From assembly GCF_013407925.2 (NCBI RefSeq), contig NZ_CP060201.1, forward strand, positions 1,302,001 through 1,366,000: a stretch of DNA of 64,000 nucleotides, read 5' to 3'. The notes under the pieces are model-generated. The model was not told where the DNA came from, ran no database searches, and saw nothing but the letters and a program-made list of their open reading frames with translations. Positions 1 through 9,396 of the stretch are shown here, piece by piece. The first letter of the stretch is position 1; each line of letters opens with the position of its first letter. Made by a program: the position numbers and the translations under genes. This DNA is from Pseudomonas protegens (GTDB lineage: Bacteria; Pseudomonadota; Gammaproteobacteria; Pseudomonadales; Pseudomonadaceae).

Positions 1-479
1 TGCGCTGCAGTCGCGGTGAGCTGTTCGGCCCAGGTAACGCGCAACTGCCCGCCCCCAACATGCTGATGGTGGATCGCATCACCCATATCAGCGAAGAGGG
101 TGGCAAGTACGGTAAAGGTGAATTGGTCGCTGAGCTGGATATCACTCCAGACCTGTGGTTCTTCGCTTGCCACTTCGAAGGCGATCCGGTGATGCCGGGC
201 TGCCTGGGCCTGGATGCCATGTGGCAGCTGGTCGGTTTCTTCCTTGGCTGGCAAGGCCTGCCGGGCCGCGGTCGCGCCCTGGGTTCGGGAGAAGTGAAGT
301 TCTTCGGCCAGGTTCTGCCGACGGCAAAAAAGGTCACCTACAACATTCATATCAAGCGCGTGCTCAAGGGCAAGCTGAACATGGCCATCGCCGATGGCTC
401 GGTCAGCGTTGACGGCCGCGAAATCTATACCGCCGAAGGCCTCCGGGTCGGCGTGTTTACCTCCACTGACAACTTCTAA
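1..479 (+). CDS. fabA: 3-hydroxydecanoyl-ACP dehydratase/isomerase FabA (5' end outside window)
   Basis: FabA dehydrates 3-hydroxydecanoyl-ACP and isomerises trans-2- to cis-3-decenoyl-ACP, the entry step to unsaturated fatty acids; it is a cytosolic hotdog-fold dimer. The open frame runs in from base 3, and the residues RGELFGPG and QLPAPNM match the N-terminal part of the family, so only about 14 residues are missing. The catalytic motif [11 protein letters not shown] (His70 in E. coli numbering) is present, followed by the active-site Asp in LGLDAMWQ. The stop is 11 bases before fabB, so the two form one operon, as usual in Pseudomonas. Its promoter lies outside the window. Confidence 0.97.
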   Translation, partial: RCSRGELFGPGNAQLPAPNMLMVDRITHISEEGGKYGKGELVAELDITPDLWFFACHFEGDPVMPGCLGLDAMWQLVGFFLGWQGLPGRGRALGSGEVKFFGQVLPTAKKVTYNIHIKRVLKGKLNMAIADGSVSVDGREIYTAEGLRVGVFTSTDNF

Positions 480-490
480 GGGTTATCCGC

Positions 491-1711
491 ATGCGCCGCG
501 TCGTTATCACTGGTCTTGGCATTGTTTCGTGCCTGGGCAATGACAAAGAGACCGTCTCCGCTAACCTGCGTGCAAGTCGCCCTGGCATCCGCTTCAACCC
601 GGAATATGCCGAAATGGGTCTGCGTAGCCAGGTTTCCGGCTCCATTGACCTGAACCTCGAAGAACTGATCGATCGCAAGATCTATCGCTTCGTCGGCCAC
701 GCGGCGGCTTATGCCTACCTGGCCATGAAAGACGCCATCGCCGATTCCGGCCTGAGCGAAGAACAAGTGTCCAACCCGCGTACCGGCCTGATCGCCGGCT
801 CCGGTGGCGCTTCGACCCTGAACCAGATGGAAGCGCTGGACATCCTGCGCGAGAAAGGCGTCAAGCGCGTTGGCCCATACCGCGTCACGCGGACCATGAG
901 CAGCACCGTTTCCGCCTGCCTGGCCACACCGTTCAAGATCAAGGGCCTGAACTACTCCATCGCTTCTGCCTGCGCCACCAGTGCCCACTGCATCGGCACC
1001 GCCATGGAACAGATCCAGATGGGCAAACAGGACATCGTCTTCGCCGGCGGCGGTGAAGAAGAGCATTGGACCCAGTCGTTCCTGTTCGACGCCATGGGCG
1101 CCCTGTCCACCCAGTACAACGAAACCCCGGAAAAAGCCTCCCGCGCCTACGACGCCAAGCGTGACGGTTTCGTCATCGCCGGCGGTGGCGGCATGGTGGT
1201 GGTCGAGGAGCTGGAACACGCTCTGGCCCGTGGTGCCAAGATCTACGCGGAAATCGTCGGCTACGGCGCCACTTCCGACGGCTACGACATGGTGGCTCCA
1301 AGCGGCGAAGGCGCGATCCGCTGCATGCAGATGGCCATGTCCACCGTCGACACCCCGATCGACTACCTGAACACCCACGGCACCTCGACCCCGGTCGGCG
1401 ACGTCGCGGAAATGAAAGGCGTGCGTGAAGTGTTCGGCGACAAGGCTCCGGCCATCAGCTCCACCAAGAGCCTGTCGGGTCACTCCCTGGGCGCCGCCGG
1501 CGTTCACGAAGCGATCTACTGCATGCTGATGATGGAAGGCAACTTCATGGCCGGTTCGGCCAACATCGACGAGCTGGACCCGGAAGTGGCCGACATGCCG
1601 ATCCTGACCAAGACTCGCGAAGACGCCACCATCAACACCGTGATGAGCAACAGCTTCGGCTTCGGTGGCACCAACGCCACCCTGGTACTGAAGCGCTGGC
1701 AGGGCAAGTAA
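491..1711 (+). CDS. fabB: beta-ketoacyl-ACP synthase I FabB
   Basis: FabB elongates acyl-ACP with malonyl-ACP and is needed for cis-3-decenoyl-ACP extension in unsaturated fatty acid synthesis. The protein is 406 residues, the usual size. The Cys-His-His triad is visible: Cys161 in SACATSAH, His296 in [11 protein letters not shown] and His331 in SGHSLGAAG, two residues offset from E. coli C163/H298/H333. The glycine-rich C-terminal motif [10 protein letters not shown] is intact. It follows fabA by 11 bases and is closed by a strong terminator just downstream. Confidence 0.98.
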   Translation: MRRVVITGLGIVSCLGNDKETVSANLRASRPGIRFNPEYAEMGLRSQVSGSIDLNLEELIDRKIYRFVGHAAAYAYLAMKDAIADSGLSEEQVSNPRTGLIAGSGGASTLNQMEALDILREKGVKRVGPYRVTRTMSSTVSACLATPFKIKGLNYSIASACATSAHCIGTAMEQIQMGKQDIVFAGGGEEEHWTQSFLFDAMGALSTQYNETPEKASRAYDAKRDGFVIAGGGGMVVVEELEHALARGAKIYAEIVGYGATSDGYDMVAPSGEGAIRCMQMAMSTVDTPIDYLNTHGTSTPVGDVAEMKGVREVFGDKAPAISSTKSLSGHSLGAAGVHEAIYCMLMMEGNFMAGSANIDELDPEVADMPILTKTREDATINTVMSNSFGFGGTNATLVLKRWQGK

Positions 1712-1732
1712 GCCTCGCCGCTTCGCTGAATG

Positions 1733-1763
1733 AAAAAGCCCCGACCGGTTCGGGGCTTTTTTT
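1733..1763 (+). terminator. rho-independent terminator after fabB
   Basis: Stem AGCCCCGA/TCGGGGCT with a short loop followed by seven T residues, 22 bases after the fabB stop. A preceding A-run means it could also work for the opposite strand. Confidence 0.85.
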
Positions 1764-1772
1764 CGCCTGGCG

Positions 1773-1825
1773 TTCGCCGGCAAGCCGACTCCTGCGCCTC
1801 CTGCATGAAACGGATTGCCGGCGAA
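1773..1825. repeat. short intergenic inverted repeat (REP-like)
   Basis: TTCGCCGG and CCGGCGAA flank about 37 bases between fabB and the MCP gene. The core TTCGCCGGCAAGC recurs in the intergenic element near position 12345, so this looks like a degenerate Pseudomonas REP-type element. Confidence 0.5.
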
Positions 1826-1831
1826 ACAGCC

Positions 1832-3457
1832 TCACACCGAGAAGCGCGCCACCATGCTGTTCAGGTCCACCGCCAGCCGTGACAACTCCTGGCTGGCGGC
1901 GCTGGTCTGATTGGCCCCCGCCGAGGTCTGCAACGCCAGGTTGCGGATGTTCATCAGGTTGCGGTCCACTTCCCGCGCCACCGCGGCCTGTTGCTCCGAG
2001 GCACTGGCGATCACGATGTTGCGCTCGTTGATCAGGGTGAAGGCCGAAGCGATTTCCTCCAGTGCCTGCCCCGCCGCCTTGGCCACTTCCAGGGTCGAAT
2101 GAGCGCGACTATTGCTTTGCTGCATGGAGCTGACCGCCTGATCGGTGCCCTGCTGGATACCGCCGATCATCTGCTCGATTTCCTGGGTCGATTGCTGGGT
2201 CCGGTGGGCCAGGGCTCGCACTTCATCGGCCACCACAGCGAAGCCGCGCCCGGCATCTCCTGCCCGCGCCGCCTCGATGGCCGCGTTCAGGGCCAGCAGG
2301 TTGGTCTGCTCGGCGATGGAGCGAATCACCTCCAGCACCTTGCTGATGCCGTAGACCTTCTGCGCCAGCTGCTCCACCTGACTGGCATTGGCGGTCACAT
2401 CCTCGGCCAGCGACTCGATGGACAGCACGGTCTGATGCACTTGTTCGCGCCCGTGCTGGGCGATCCGATCCGACTCCCGGGACGCTTCGGAAGTGGCCAC
2501 CGCGTTGCTCGCCACCTCCTCCACCGCGGCAGTCATCTGATTCACCGCCGTGGCCGCCTGTTCGATCTCCTGGCTCTGCTGGTGCAAGCCGCGAGTGGCG
2601 TCCTCGGTGACGCAACTGAGCTCCTCGGAAGCCGAGGCAAGCTGGCTGGAGGAGTCGGAAATGCGCCGGATGGTTTCGCGCAAGCTGTGCTGCATGGCCT
2701 TGAGCGCCAGCAACAGGCGCGCCGGCTCGTCCTTGCCGATCACGGTGATCTCCCCGGTCAGGTCGCCGCCGGCCACCACCTCGGCGACGCGCAAGGACTG
2801 CGCCAGCGGCAGGACGATGCTGCGGGTCAACAACAAGGCCAGGCCGATGGTCACCAGTGCCGCCACCACGATCATCCCCACCACCCAGACTCGCGACTTG
2901 CTGAAGACAGCCTGGGCCAGATCCGTGGCCTGGGTCGCACTTTGCTTGTTCAACTCGATCAGGTCATGCAGTGTCGCGGCCATTTCATCGGCCAACTGGT
3001 TCATTTCACCGTTGACCACCTTGACCGCCTCCTCCAGCTGGTTCTGGCTGGAGAAGGCCATGACCTGGGCCTGACGCTGCAGGTATTGCTTCTCCACGTC
3101 CTTGAAGCGATCGAACAGGACCCGCTCCTGGGGCAGCACGATCAGCGACTCATAGCGCCCCTGGGCAGCGCCCAGGCCACTCTTGATGTCATTGATCTTG
3201 GCTTCGTTCTGGGCCAGGGCCTGAGGGTCGCGATTGATCAGCAGGCGCAGGGTCAAGGCGCGAAGCCGCAGCAAGTCCTGGCTCATGTCGCCCACCGACA
3301 TGACGCTGGGCAACCAGTTGCTTTCCACTTCATCGGACTGCTGGCGCATGTTGGCCATCTGCATCAGGGCAAATGCGCCGAGGACAAACACCATCAGCGC
3401 CAGCAAGCCAAAACCCAGGCTGGCGCGGGGGGCAATGTTGAGACTTCTGAGACTCAT
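1832..3457 (-). CDS. methyl-accepting chemotaxis protein with 4-helix-bundle sensor
   Basis: Transmembrane chemoreceptor that signals to CheA/CheW. The 541 residues show TM1 at about 12-34, a helical periplasmic sensor of about 150 residues (4HB_MCP type), TM2 at about 189-211, a HAMP segment to about 264, and the cytoplasmic coiled coil. The highly conserved hairpin tip is present ([18 protein letters not shown], then [10 protein letters not shown]). No CheR-docking pentapeptide is seen at the C-terminus, which ends in ARFSV. The ligand cannot be inferred. An AAGGA ribosome site precedes the start. From memory, an MCP gene sits next to fabB in P. aeruginosa also (PA1608). Confidence 0.95.
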   Translation of the reverse strand: MSLRSLNIAPRASLGFGLLALMVFVLGAFALMQMANMRQQSDEVESNWLPSVMSVGDMSQDLLRLRALTLRLLINRDPQALAQNEAKINDIKSGLGAAQGRYESLIVLPQERVLFDRFKDVEKQYLQRQAQVMAFSSQNQLEEAVKVVNGEMNQLADEMAATLHDLIELNKQSATQATDLAQAVFSKSRVWVVGMIVVAALVTIGLALLLTRSIVLPLAQSLRVAEVVAGGDLTGEITVIGKDEPARLLLALKAMQHSLRETIRRISDSSSQLASASEELSCVTEDATRGLHQQSQEIEQAATAVNQMTAAVEEVASNAVATSEASRESDRIAQHGREQVHQTVLSIESLAEDVTANASQVEQLAQKVYGISKVLEVIRSIAEQTNLLALNAAIEAARAGDAGRGFAVVADEVRALAHRTQQSTQEIEQMIGGIQQGTDQAVSSMQQSNSRAHSTLEVAKAAGQALEEIASAFTLINERNIVIASASEQQAAVAREVDRNLMNIRNLALQTSAGANQTSAASQELSRLAVDLNSMVARFSV

Positions 3458-3805
3458 TCCTTTGGCTCCTTCCTAGAGCGCTGCAAGAGCTTGCAGCAGG
3501 GTGCTCTTAGACGGTATCGGGCTGGCGGAAATTTGCGTAAGACAAAAACGTGATATCAAAACGCCCTATGACTTCGATACCTGAGAGTAAAACGATTCAG
3601 CTCGGCGAAAGTCGGCACTTTTCCGATCAAACGGTGCAGCTGGCACCGCGAAACCGGCTGATTCAGCGCTGCTTGCACCTTCATCGGCGCGACACTGGCC
3701 ACTGACTACCGGAAGTAAAAACCTGAACGCCTGCGCCGGCGAATGCTCTATAACTTCAGCACCTTTACTACCCGATCCGACATTCATCACTGCCTGAGGT
3801 TTGCC
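3458..3805. other. divergent intergenic region between MCP and OsmC genes
   Basis: About 350 bases with no convincing gene. Longer open frames entering it (including an N-terminal extension of the OsmC frame) show no family-like residues. It should hold the promoters for both flanking genes, but I could not assign -35/-10 boxes with confidence. Confidence 0.5.
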
Positions 3806-4222
3806 ATGACCATTACCGTCAATACCGAGTCCAGCGAAGGTTTCCGCCACAGCATCCAGGTCGACGACCATCAGTTGTTCACCGACCTGCCGCAGTACGC
3901 CGGTGGCGAAGGCACCGCCCCCGAACCCCACGATTATTTCGATGCCGCCCTGGGGGCCTGCAAGGCCCTGACCCTCAAGCTCTACGCACAGAAGAAGAAC
4001 ATCCCGCTCACCGGCGTCACCGTGGAGCTCAAGCACGACAACAGCCAGGAACAGCAAGGCAAGTACGCCCTGCACGTGAAGCTGACCCTCAAGGGCGTGC
4101 TCACCGACGCCCAGCGTGAAGAGTTGCACCGGGTAGCGGACCGCTGCCCGATCCACAAGCTGATGACCACCAGTGAAGTCAGCATCGAGACTCACCTGTC
4201 CGAAGGCGCCTTCAGCCAGTAG
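3806..4222 (+). CDS. OsmC family protein
   Basis: OsmC/Ohr-type proteins are small thiol peroxidases or stress proteins that reduce organic hydroperoxides. The 138-residue product (from MTITVNTES) has the two family cysteines, Cys52 in ALGACKALTL and Cys114 in ADRCPIHKL. The ATG at 3806 is chosen over the upstream ATG at 3743 because homology begins there and TGAGGT lies six bases before it. It resembles the YhfA-like branch more than Ohr itself; that subgroup is an inference. It precedes pirin in the same direction by 63 bases. Confidence 0.88.
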   Translation: MTITVNTESSEGFRHSIQVDDHQLFTDLPQYAGGEGTAPEPHDYFDAALGACKALTLKLYAQKKNIPLTGVTVELKHDNSQEQQGKYALHVKLTLKGVLTDAQREELHRVADRCPIHKLMTTSEVSIETHLSEGAFSQ

Positions 4223-4285
4223 CGGCAAGGCTGGCACCCGGGGGTTATGCTGGCGGGCATAACCCCGATCAGCCTGGAGTCCGCC

Positions 4286-5158
4286 ATGAATTCGCCCCTA
4301 GTGATCCGCCCCCGCGTCGAGGACGTCGAAGGCCAGCCTATCCTGCGCCCCCTGCCTTCGGCGCAATGCCGCAGCGTCGGGCCTTTCGTGTTCTTCGACC
4401 ACATGCTGAGCACCTCCTACCCGGCCGGCAAAGGCATGAACATCCGCCAGCACCCGCATATCGGCCTGTCCACCCTGACCTACCTGTTCGCAGGACAGAT
4501 CCAGCACAAGGACAGCCTCGGCTCGGACCAGATCGTCCTGCCCGGAGATGTCAGCTGGATGACCGCCGGCAGCGCCATCGCTCACGTCGAACGCACACCC
4601 GAGGCTTTGCTGGGCGAGGATTTTGCAATGCATGGCTTGCAGGTCTGGCTGGCCTCGCCCAAGGAACATGAACAAGGGCCTGGGCACTACAGCCATCACC
4701 CCGCAGCCACACTGCCGGTGAGCGACAACCTCGGGGTCATGATCCGCATGATCGCCGGCAGCGGCTTCTGCCTGGAATCGCCGGTGCCGGTGCTCTCCCC
4801 GACCCTGTATGCCGAACTGCGCCTGCAGACCGCCACCAGCCTGTTGATTCCCACCGAGCATCAGCAACGCGCGCTGTATGTACTGGACGGCGAGGCACAA
4901 CTGGACGGCGAGCCATTGCCCCCGCACTCGCTGGTGCTGTTGCCGGAAGGAGAAAACGCCACGCTGTTCGCCGAGAGCGACTGCCATGCAGTACTGCTCG
5001 GCGGTGCGCCGCTGGACGGGCCGCGACGGATCAACTGGAACTTTGTCGCCAGCGACCCACTGTTGATCGATGCCGCACGCAAGCGCTGGGCGGCCGGAGA
5101 CTGGCCGCAGGTGCCAGGAGAAAGCGAGCGCATCGAACTGCCCGCCTCCCGCCACTGA
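4286..5158 (+). CDS. pirin family protein (bicupin)
   Basis: Pirins are iron-binding cupin proteins; bacterial members have quercetinase or metabolic-regulatory roles that differ between species. The 290-residue protein has the N-terminal pirin cupin with the metal ligands His56 and His58 (RQHPHIG), His100 and Glu102 (IAHVERTP), then a C-terminal cupin from about residue 180. The ATG at 4286, with CTGGAG seven bases upstream, is preferred to the ATG at 4247. Substrate is unknown. It converges on the dienelactone hydrolase gene. Confidence 0.9.
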   Translation: MNSPLVIRPRVEDVEGQPILRPLPSAQCRSVGPFVFFDHMLSTSYPAGKGMNIRQHPHIGLSTLTYLFAGQIQHKDSLGSDQIVLPGDVSWMTAGSAIAHVERTPEALLGEDFAMHGLQVWLASPKEHEQGPGHYSHHPAATLPVSDNLGVMIRMIAGSGFCLESPVPVLSPTLYAELRLQTATSLLIPTEHQQRALYVLDGEAQLDGEPLPPHSLVLLPEGENATLFAESDCHAVLLGGAPLDGPRRINWNFVASDPLLIDAARKRWAAGDWPQVPGESERIELPASRH

Positions 5159-5197
5159 CCCGCAGAAGCCTGCGCCTACGGATCAGTGGGGTTGCGC

Positions 5198-5926
5198 TCA
5201 GCCCTGGAACACTTCATCCAACAGGTAATGCATGGCGGCGAAGGCTCGGGCGGAGGTCTTGGCGTCGTACATCATCTTGCCCGGCAGGTTGGCGTGGGTG
5301 TCGGTGAAGGAATGCACCGCGCCACCGTAGCTGACCAGTTGCCAGTCCACCCCCGCCGCATCCATTTCCGCTTCGAAGGCCGGCAATTGCTCCCTGGCCA
5401 CGAACGGATCGGCCGCACCGTGCAACACCAGCACCGAGCCCTTGATGTTTTGCGCGTCAGCCGGGGTGGGCGTATCCAAGGTGCCGTGGAACGACACCGC
5501 GGCCTTTACCGGCGCCCCGCTGCGGGCCAGCTCCAGCGCGCAGCAGCCGCCAAAGCAGAAGCCGAAGGTGGCCAGCTTCGAGGTGTCCACTGCGGCCTCG
5601 GTCTGGCTCTGCAGCGCGCTAAAGGCCGCCTGCATGCGTTTACGCAGCAGCGCCCGGTCATCCTTGAGCGGCATCATCGCGGCACCGGCCTGGCTGGCAT
5701 CGCTGGGACGCACCGACTGGCCATACAAGTCGGCGATCAGCACCACATAGCCCTTGGCCGCCACCGACTCGGCGAGCTTCTCCGCGCCGGCGCTGACACC
5801 CATCCAGTTCGGCGCCATCAGCAACCCCGGGAGCGCGCCTTTATGGGCGGCATCGAAGGCCAGGCGGCCTTCATAGGGCTGGCCATCGATCTGATAGACC
5901 ACGGAACGCACGGTGATTTGACTCAT
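5198..5926 (-). CDS. dienelactone hydrolase family protein
   Basis: An alpha/beta hydrolase of the dienelactone hydrolase family, cytosolic (no signal peptide). The 242 residues include the nucleophile motif GFCFGG with Cys124, the acid Asp173 in HGAADPF and His205 in VHSFTD, which is the Cys-Asp-His triad of the family rather than Ser-Asp-His. No chlorocatechol genes are nearby, so a role in aromatic degradation is not supported and the physiological substrate is unknown. It is followed (in its direction) by the convergent pirin gene with no clear terminator. Confidence 0.92.
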   Translation of the reverse strand: MSQITVRSVVYQIDGQPYEGRLAFDAAHKGALPGLLMAPNWMGVSAGAEKLAESVAAKGYVVLIADLYGQSVRPSDASQAGAAMMPLKDDRALLRKRMQAAFSALQSQTEAAVDTSKLATFGFCFGGCCALELARSGAPVKAAVSFHGTLDTPTPADAQNIKGSVLVLHGAADPFVAREQLPAFEAEMDAAGVDWQLVSYGGAVHSFTDTHANLPGKMMYDAKTSARAFAAMHYLLDEVFQG

Positions 5927-5960
5927 GACTCATCTTCTCCAGTAGGGGGACACCAGAATG

Positions 5961-5985
5961 AAAAAACCCGCCGAAGCGGGTTTTT
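5961..5985 (-). terminator. terminator of htpG
   Basis: Stem AACCCGC/GCGGGTT with loop CGAA, flanked by A and T runs, located 13 bases after the htpG stop on the minus strand. Confidence 0.85.
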
Positions 5986-5997
5986 CCTGCAACCTGA

Positions 5998-7902
5998 TTA
6001 AACCGACAGTTCAACCAGCAGCTTGTTCAGTCGGCGCACATAGGCCGCCGGGTCTTTCAAGCTGTCACCGGCCGCCAGGGCCGCTTGATCGAAGAGGATG
6101 TGCGACAGGTCGCCAAAGCGCTCTTCGTTCTGCTCGCCGTCGAGTTTCTCGATCAGCGGGTGAGTCGGGTTGAATTCGAAGATCGGCTTGGAATCCGGAA
6201 CCTTCTGCCCGCTGGCTTCAAGGATCTGACGCATTTGCAGCCCCAGGTCCTGCTCGCCGATGGCCAGGATCGCCGGCGAGTCGGTCAGGCGGTGGGAAAC
6301 CCGCACTTCGCTGACGCTCTCGCCCAGGGCGGTCTTGATCCGCTCAACCAGGCCTTCCTTGGTCTTGGCAACTTCCTCGGCAGCCTTCTTGTCCTCTTCC
6401 GAGTCGAGGTTGCCCAGGTCCAGGTCGCCACGCGCCACGTCGACAAAGCTCTTGCCGTCGAACTCGTTGAGGTAGCTCATCAGCCACTCGTCGATGCGGT
6501 CGGTGAGCAGCAGCACTTCGATGCCTTTCTTGCGGAAGACTTCCAGGTGCGGGCTGTTCTTCACCTGGGCGTAGGATTCGCCGGTGAGGAAGTAGATCTT
6601 GTCCTGACCTTCCTTGGCGCGAGCCAGGTAGTCGGCCAGCGACACGGTCTGCTCGCCGTCGTCGCCCTGAGTGGAAGCGAAGCGCAGCAGGCCGGCGATC
6701 TTTTCCTTGTTGGCGAAGTCTTCGGCCGGGCCTTCCTTCATCACCTGGCCAAAGTTCTTCCAGAAGCCCTTGTATTGCTCGGGCTCGTTCTTCGCCAGTT
6801 TTTCCAGCATGTCCAGCACGCGCTTGGTCAGCGCCGACTTCATCGAATCGATGATCGGGTCTTTCTGCAGGATTTCCCGCGAGACGTTCAGCGACAGGTC
6901 GTTGGAATCCACCACGCCCTTGATGAAGCGCAGGTACAGCGGCAGGAAGGACTCGGCCTGATCCATGACGAACACGCGCTGCACGTAGAGCTTGAGGCCC
7001 TTCGGCGCTTCGCGCTGGTACAGGTCGAACGGCGCGCGAGCCGGTACGTAGAGCAGCGAGCTGTATTCCAGCTTGCCTTCAACCTTGTTGTGGCTCCAGC
7101 TCAGCGGGTTCTCGAAGTCATGGGCGATGTGCTTGTAGAACTCCTGGTATTCCTCGTCCTTGATCTCGGTACGCGGACGGGTCCACAGGGCACTGGCGCG
7201 GTTGACGGTTTCCCATTCCAGTGCCGGTTTCTCTTCGCCTTCGGCGGCAGCGGCCTGTTTCGGCAGCTCGATCGGCAGGGCGATGTGGTCGGAGTACTTC
7301 TTGATGATGTTGCGCAGGCGCCAGCCATCGGCGAACTCGTCTTCACCGGATTTCAGGTGCAGGACGATGCGGGTGCCGCGTTCGGCCTTGTCGATGGTCG
7401 CCACTTCGAACTCGCCTTCGCCCTTGGACGACCAGTGCACACCCTCGCTGGCCGGCAGACCGGCACGGCGGCTGAACACTTCAACCTGGTCGGCGACGAT
7501 GAACGCGGAGTAGAAGCCCACGCCGAACTGACCGATCAGGTGCGAGTCCTTCTTCTGGTCGCCGGTGAGGTTTTTCATGAAGTCGGCGGTGCCGGACTTG
7601 GCGATGGTCCCCAGGTGAGTGATGACATCTTCACGGCTCATGCCGATACCGTTGTCTTCGAGGGTGACGGTCTTGGCGTCCTTGTCGAAGCTCACACGGA
7701 TTTTCAGTTCCGCGCCACCTTCCAGCAACTCGGGCTTGGACAGGGCTTCGAAACGCAATTTGTCGACGGCGTCAGAGGCGTTCGAGATCAATTCGCGAAG
7801 GAAGATTTCCTTATTGGAATACAACGAATGGATCATGAGGTGCAGCAGTTGCTTCACCTCGGTCTGGAAGCCCAGGGTTTCCTTTTGAGTTTCCACACTC
7901 AT
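5998..7902 (-). CDS. htpG: HSP90-family chaperone HtpG
   Basis: ATP-dependent cytosolic chaperone, dimeric. The product (634 residues from MSVETQKE) has the GHKL ATPase motifs in order: [16 protein letters not shown], and [12 protein letters not shown], then the middle and C-terminal dimerisation domains, ending near the family's usual length. The frame stays open to TTG at 7911 and ATG at 7908; the ATG at 7902 is chosen because homologues start with MSVETQKE, and GGAG lies ten bases upstream. A heat-shock-type promoter lies 68-95 bases upstream, and a terminator follows the stop. Confidence 0.97.
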   Translation of the reverse strand: MSVETQKETLGFQTEVKQLLHLMIHSLYSNKEIFLRELISNASDAVDKLRFEALSKPELLEGGAELKIRVSFDKDAKTVTLEDNGIGMSREDVITHLGTIAKSGTADFMKNLTGDQKKDSHLIGQFGVGFYSAFIVADQVEVFSRRAGLPASEGVHWSSKGEGEFEVATIDKAERGTRIVLHLKSGEDEFADGWRLRNIIKKYSDHIALPIELPKQAAAAEGEEKPALEWETVNRASALWTRPRTEIKDEEYQEFYKHIAHDFENPLSWSHNKVEGKLEYSSLLYVPARAPFDLYQREAPKGLKLYVQRVFVMDQAESFLPLYLRFIKGVVDSNDLSLNVSREILQKDPIIDSMKSALTKRVLDMLEKLAKNEPEQYKGFWKNFGQVMKEGPAEDFANKEKIAGLLRFASTQGDDGEQTVSLADYLARAKEGQDKIYFLTGESYAQVKNSPHLEVFRKKGIEVLLLTDRIDEWLMSYLNEFDGKSFVDVARGDLDLGNLDSEEDKKAAEEVAKTKEGLVERIKTALGESVSEVRVSHRLTDSPAILAIGEQDLGLQMRQILEASGQKVPDSKPIFEFNPTHPLIEKLDGEQNEERFGDLSHILFDQAALAAGDSLKDPAAYVRRLNKLLVELSV

Positions 7903-7969
7903 GGTCATCAAACTCCAATCAGATGGCTGTGGTCGCGCTCCGGAAGCGGAGAGCGGCGGGATGACATGG

Positions 7970-7997
7970 AAGTGGGGGTAGCTCGCCGGATTTCAAG
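7970..7997 (-). promoter_or_regulatory. sigma-32 (RpoH) type promoter for htpG
   Basis: On the minus strand, CTTGAAA (7997-7991) is followed by 13 bases and CCCCACTT (7977-7970), close to the RpoH consensus CTTGAAA-N11-15-CCCCATNT. The expected start of transcription is near 7963, giving a leader of about 60 bases before htpG. The -35 box overlaps the stop codon of the upstream thioesterase gene. The family knowledge that htpG is a heat-shock gene supports the call. Confidence 0.8.
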
Positions 7998-8445
7998 GGG
8001 CGGGTGTCTCTTCGATCTTGAAATGTGCGCGGGCGGTGGCAATCGGTTCGTCGGCGGTGCTCTGCCAGGCGGTGATCGCGACGTTGGCCACGCGTCGCCC
8101 CTGACGCCAGACCTGGCAGCGGGCGAAGGTGTCACGAAACTGCCCGGCACGCAGGTAATCCAGGGAAAAATCGATGATCTTCGGCACCCCGGGAGAACCG
8201 GTAAAGATCAACAGGTGCACAGCCGCCGCCAACTCCATGAAACCGGCGATCACACCGCCATGCAGTGCCGGCAGCAAGGGATTGCCGATGTTGTCCTTGT
8301 TGGCCGGCAAGCGAAACAGCAACTCGTCTCCCAGGCGCGAGCACTCGATGCCGATCAGGGCGGCGTAAGGAATCTTCTGCAGCAAGGGAGCGTAGTCGCC
8401 CTGTTGGTGAGCCTGTTCCAGCAATAGCTTGAGATCTTCGCTCAT
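7993..8445 (-). CDS. PaaI-type hotdog thioesterase (second of tandem pair)
   Basis: A 150-residue hotdog-fold protein, start MSEDLKLLL. The region ALHGGVIAGFMELAAA is the family signature around the long helix, with HGG as the catalytic loop; such proteins hydrolyse acyl-CoA thioesters. It overlaps the upstream hotdog gene by four bases (ATGA), so translation is probably coupled and the two products may form a heteromer or act on different chain lengths; that is an inference. Sequence identity between the two is low. Its stop codon contains the htpG promoter -35 element. Confidence 0.87.
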   Translation of the reverse strand: MSEDLKLLLEQAHQQGDYAPLLQKIPYAALIGIECSRLGDELLFRLPANKDNIGNPLLPALHGGVIAGFMELAAAVHLLIFTGSPGVPKIIDFSLDYLRAGQFRDTFARCQVWRQGRRVANVAITAWQSTADEPIATARAHFKIEETPAP

Positions 8446-8918
8446 GGACGCGCTCCCTTGAGGGCTGAGGCGAAACCCGGGGTGCCCTTGAGGCCCTTGC
8501 CCATGCGCATGAACGTGCCGACCACATGGGCGACCGGGCGCTGCGGGTCGTCCTGATAGGCAAAACCGCGGGCAAAGATCACATCGGTGGTGACCCGATA
8601 ACACTCGGCAAAACCATGCACGTCGTGATGAGGCACCGCCGGGTGCATGTAGTCGATGCGCAGGTCCAGGGTCGGGCAGACCTCGAACTCCGGCAATACA
8701 CACAGCGTGGCCATGCCACAGGCCGTGTCCATGAGGGTGGTCAGGGCGCCACCGTGAATGATTCCAGTGTGGGGATCGCCAACGATCTGCGGGCTGTAGG
8801 GCAAGGTCAGGGTCATGCCCTCCGGTGAGGCACTGTGCACGCTGATCCCCAGCACCTGGCAGTGTCGCAAGGCGGAAAGAAAGCGCATCGCACGCTCGAA
8901 AACAGGATTCTGCGCCAT
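8442..8918 (-). CDS. PaaI-type hotdog thioesterase (first of tandem pair)
   Basis: A 158-residue PaaI/YdiI-like thioesterase. The motif GIIHGGALTTLMDTACGMA carries the HGG loop and the acidic residue (Asp) of the active-site helix, and TLDLRIDYMHPA is the usual second strand. Substrate unknown; PaaI-type enzymes act on aryl- or acyl-CoA. It is first in a two-gene operon with the gene at 7993-8445 and reads toward htpG. Confidence 0.88.
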   Translation of the reverse strand: MAQNPVFERAMRFLSALRHCQVLGISVHSASPEGMTLTLPYSPQIVGDPHTGIIHGGALTTLMDTACGMATLCVLPEFEVCPTLDLRIDYMHPAVPHHDVHGFAECYRVTTDVIFARGFAYQDDPQRPVAHVVGTFMRMGKGLKGTPGFASALKGARP

Positions 8919-9076
8919 GGATTATCTCTCTTGTTAGTGTCAGGAATCAGCGGTTGGCCTGGTCGATAAAAGTTCCGTACAACAAATACTTAATATATCT
9001 AGGCCGCCCAAGGAACTTAAATCACAAGGCCATGATCGAAAGGCCAGTAGATATCTTCACTAAGGAGAAACACCCC

Positions 9077-9328
9077 ATGCGTAAGACTTTAGCTATTGCC
9101 CTGATGCTGACCGCTTCCCTCGGTCTGGCTGCCTGTGACAAAAAATCCGAGGACAAAGCTCAAGATGCCAACCAACATGCTGAGCAAGCTCAACAAAAAA
9201 TGAACGAAGCTCAGGATAAAGTGAACGAAGCTGCCAAGGAAAACGCCGAAGCTGCCAAAGATCAGGCTGAATCCAACAAAGCCGCAGCCGAAGAAAGCGC
9301 CAAGGAAGCCGCCCCTAAAACCAACTAA
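9077..9328 (+). CDS. small Ala/Lys/Glu-rich lipoprotein, function unknown
   Basis: An 83-residue precursor with a signal peptide and lipobox LAAC (Cys at about residue 20), preceded by AAGGAG ten bases before ATG. The mature part is almost entirely alpha-helical in composition, made of charged Ala/Glu/Lys/Gln/Asn repeats with no aromatic residues, so a rod or coiled coil anchored to the outer membrane is likely. It resembles the size and style of Lpp/OprI but lacks the Lpp C-terminal TARK-type lysine ending (it ends in PKTN), so I do not call it a murein lipoprotein. A terminator follows. Confidence 0.8.
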   Translation: MRKTLAIALMLTASLGLAACDKKSEDKAQDANQHAEQAQQKMNEAQDKVNEAAKENAEAAKDQAESNKAAAEESAKEAAPKTN

Positions 9329-9351
9329 CTCGGTTTTAGCGCCAGATAAAA

Positions 9352-9380
9352 ATAAAGCCCGCCAAGTGCGGGCTTTATTG
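9352..9380 (+). terminator. terminator after the small lipoprotein gene
   Basis: Stem AATAAAGCCCGC/GCGGGCTTTATT with loop CAAGT, 23 bases after the stop. AT-rich ends make it usable from both strands, and the MAPEG gene converges on it. Confidence 0.8.
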
Positions 9381-9396
9381 TGTCCACTAATAATGA

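Noticed and set aside
5198..5926. Chlorocatechol pathway gene
   Set aside because: Dienelactone hydrolase family membership is clear, but no other aromatic degradation genes are adjacent.
6085..8427. 780-residue frame opposite htpG
   Set aside because: Antisense shadow; it crosses several gene boundaries and lacks a ribosome site.
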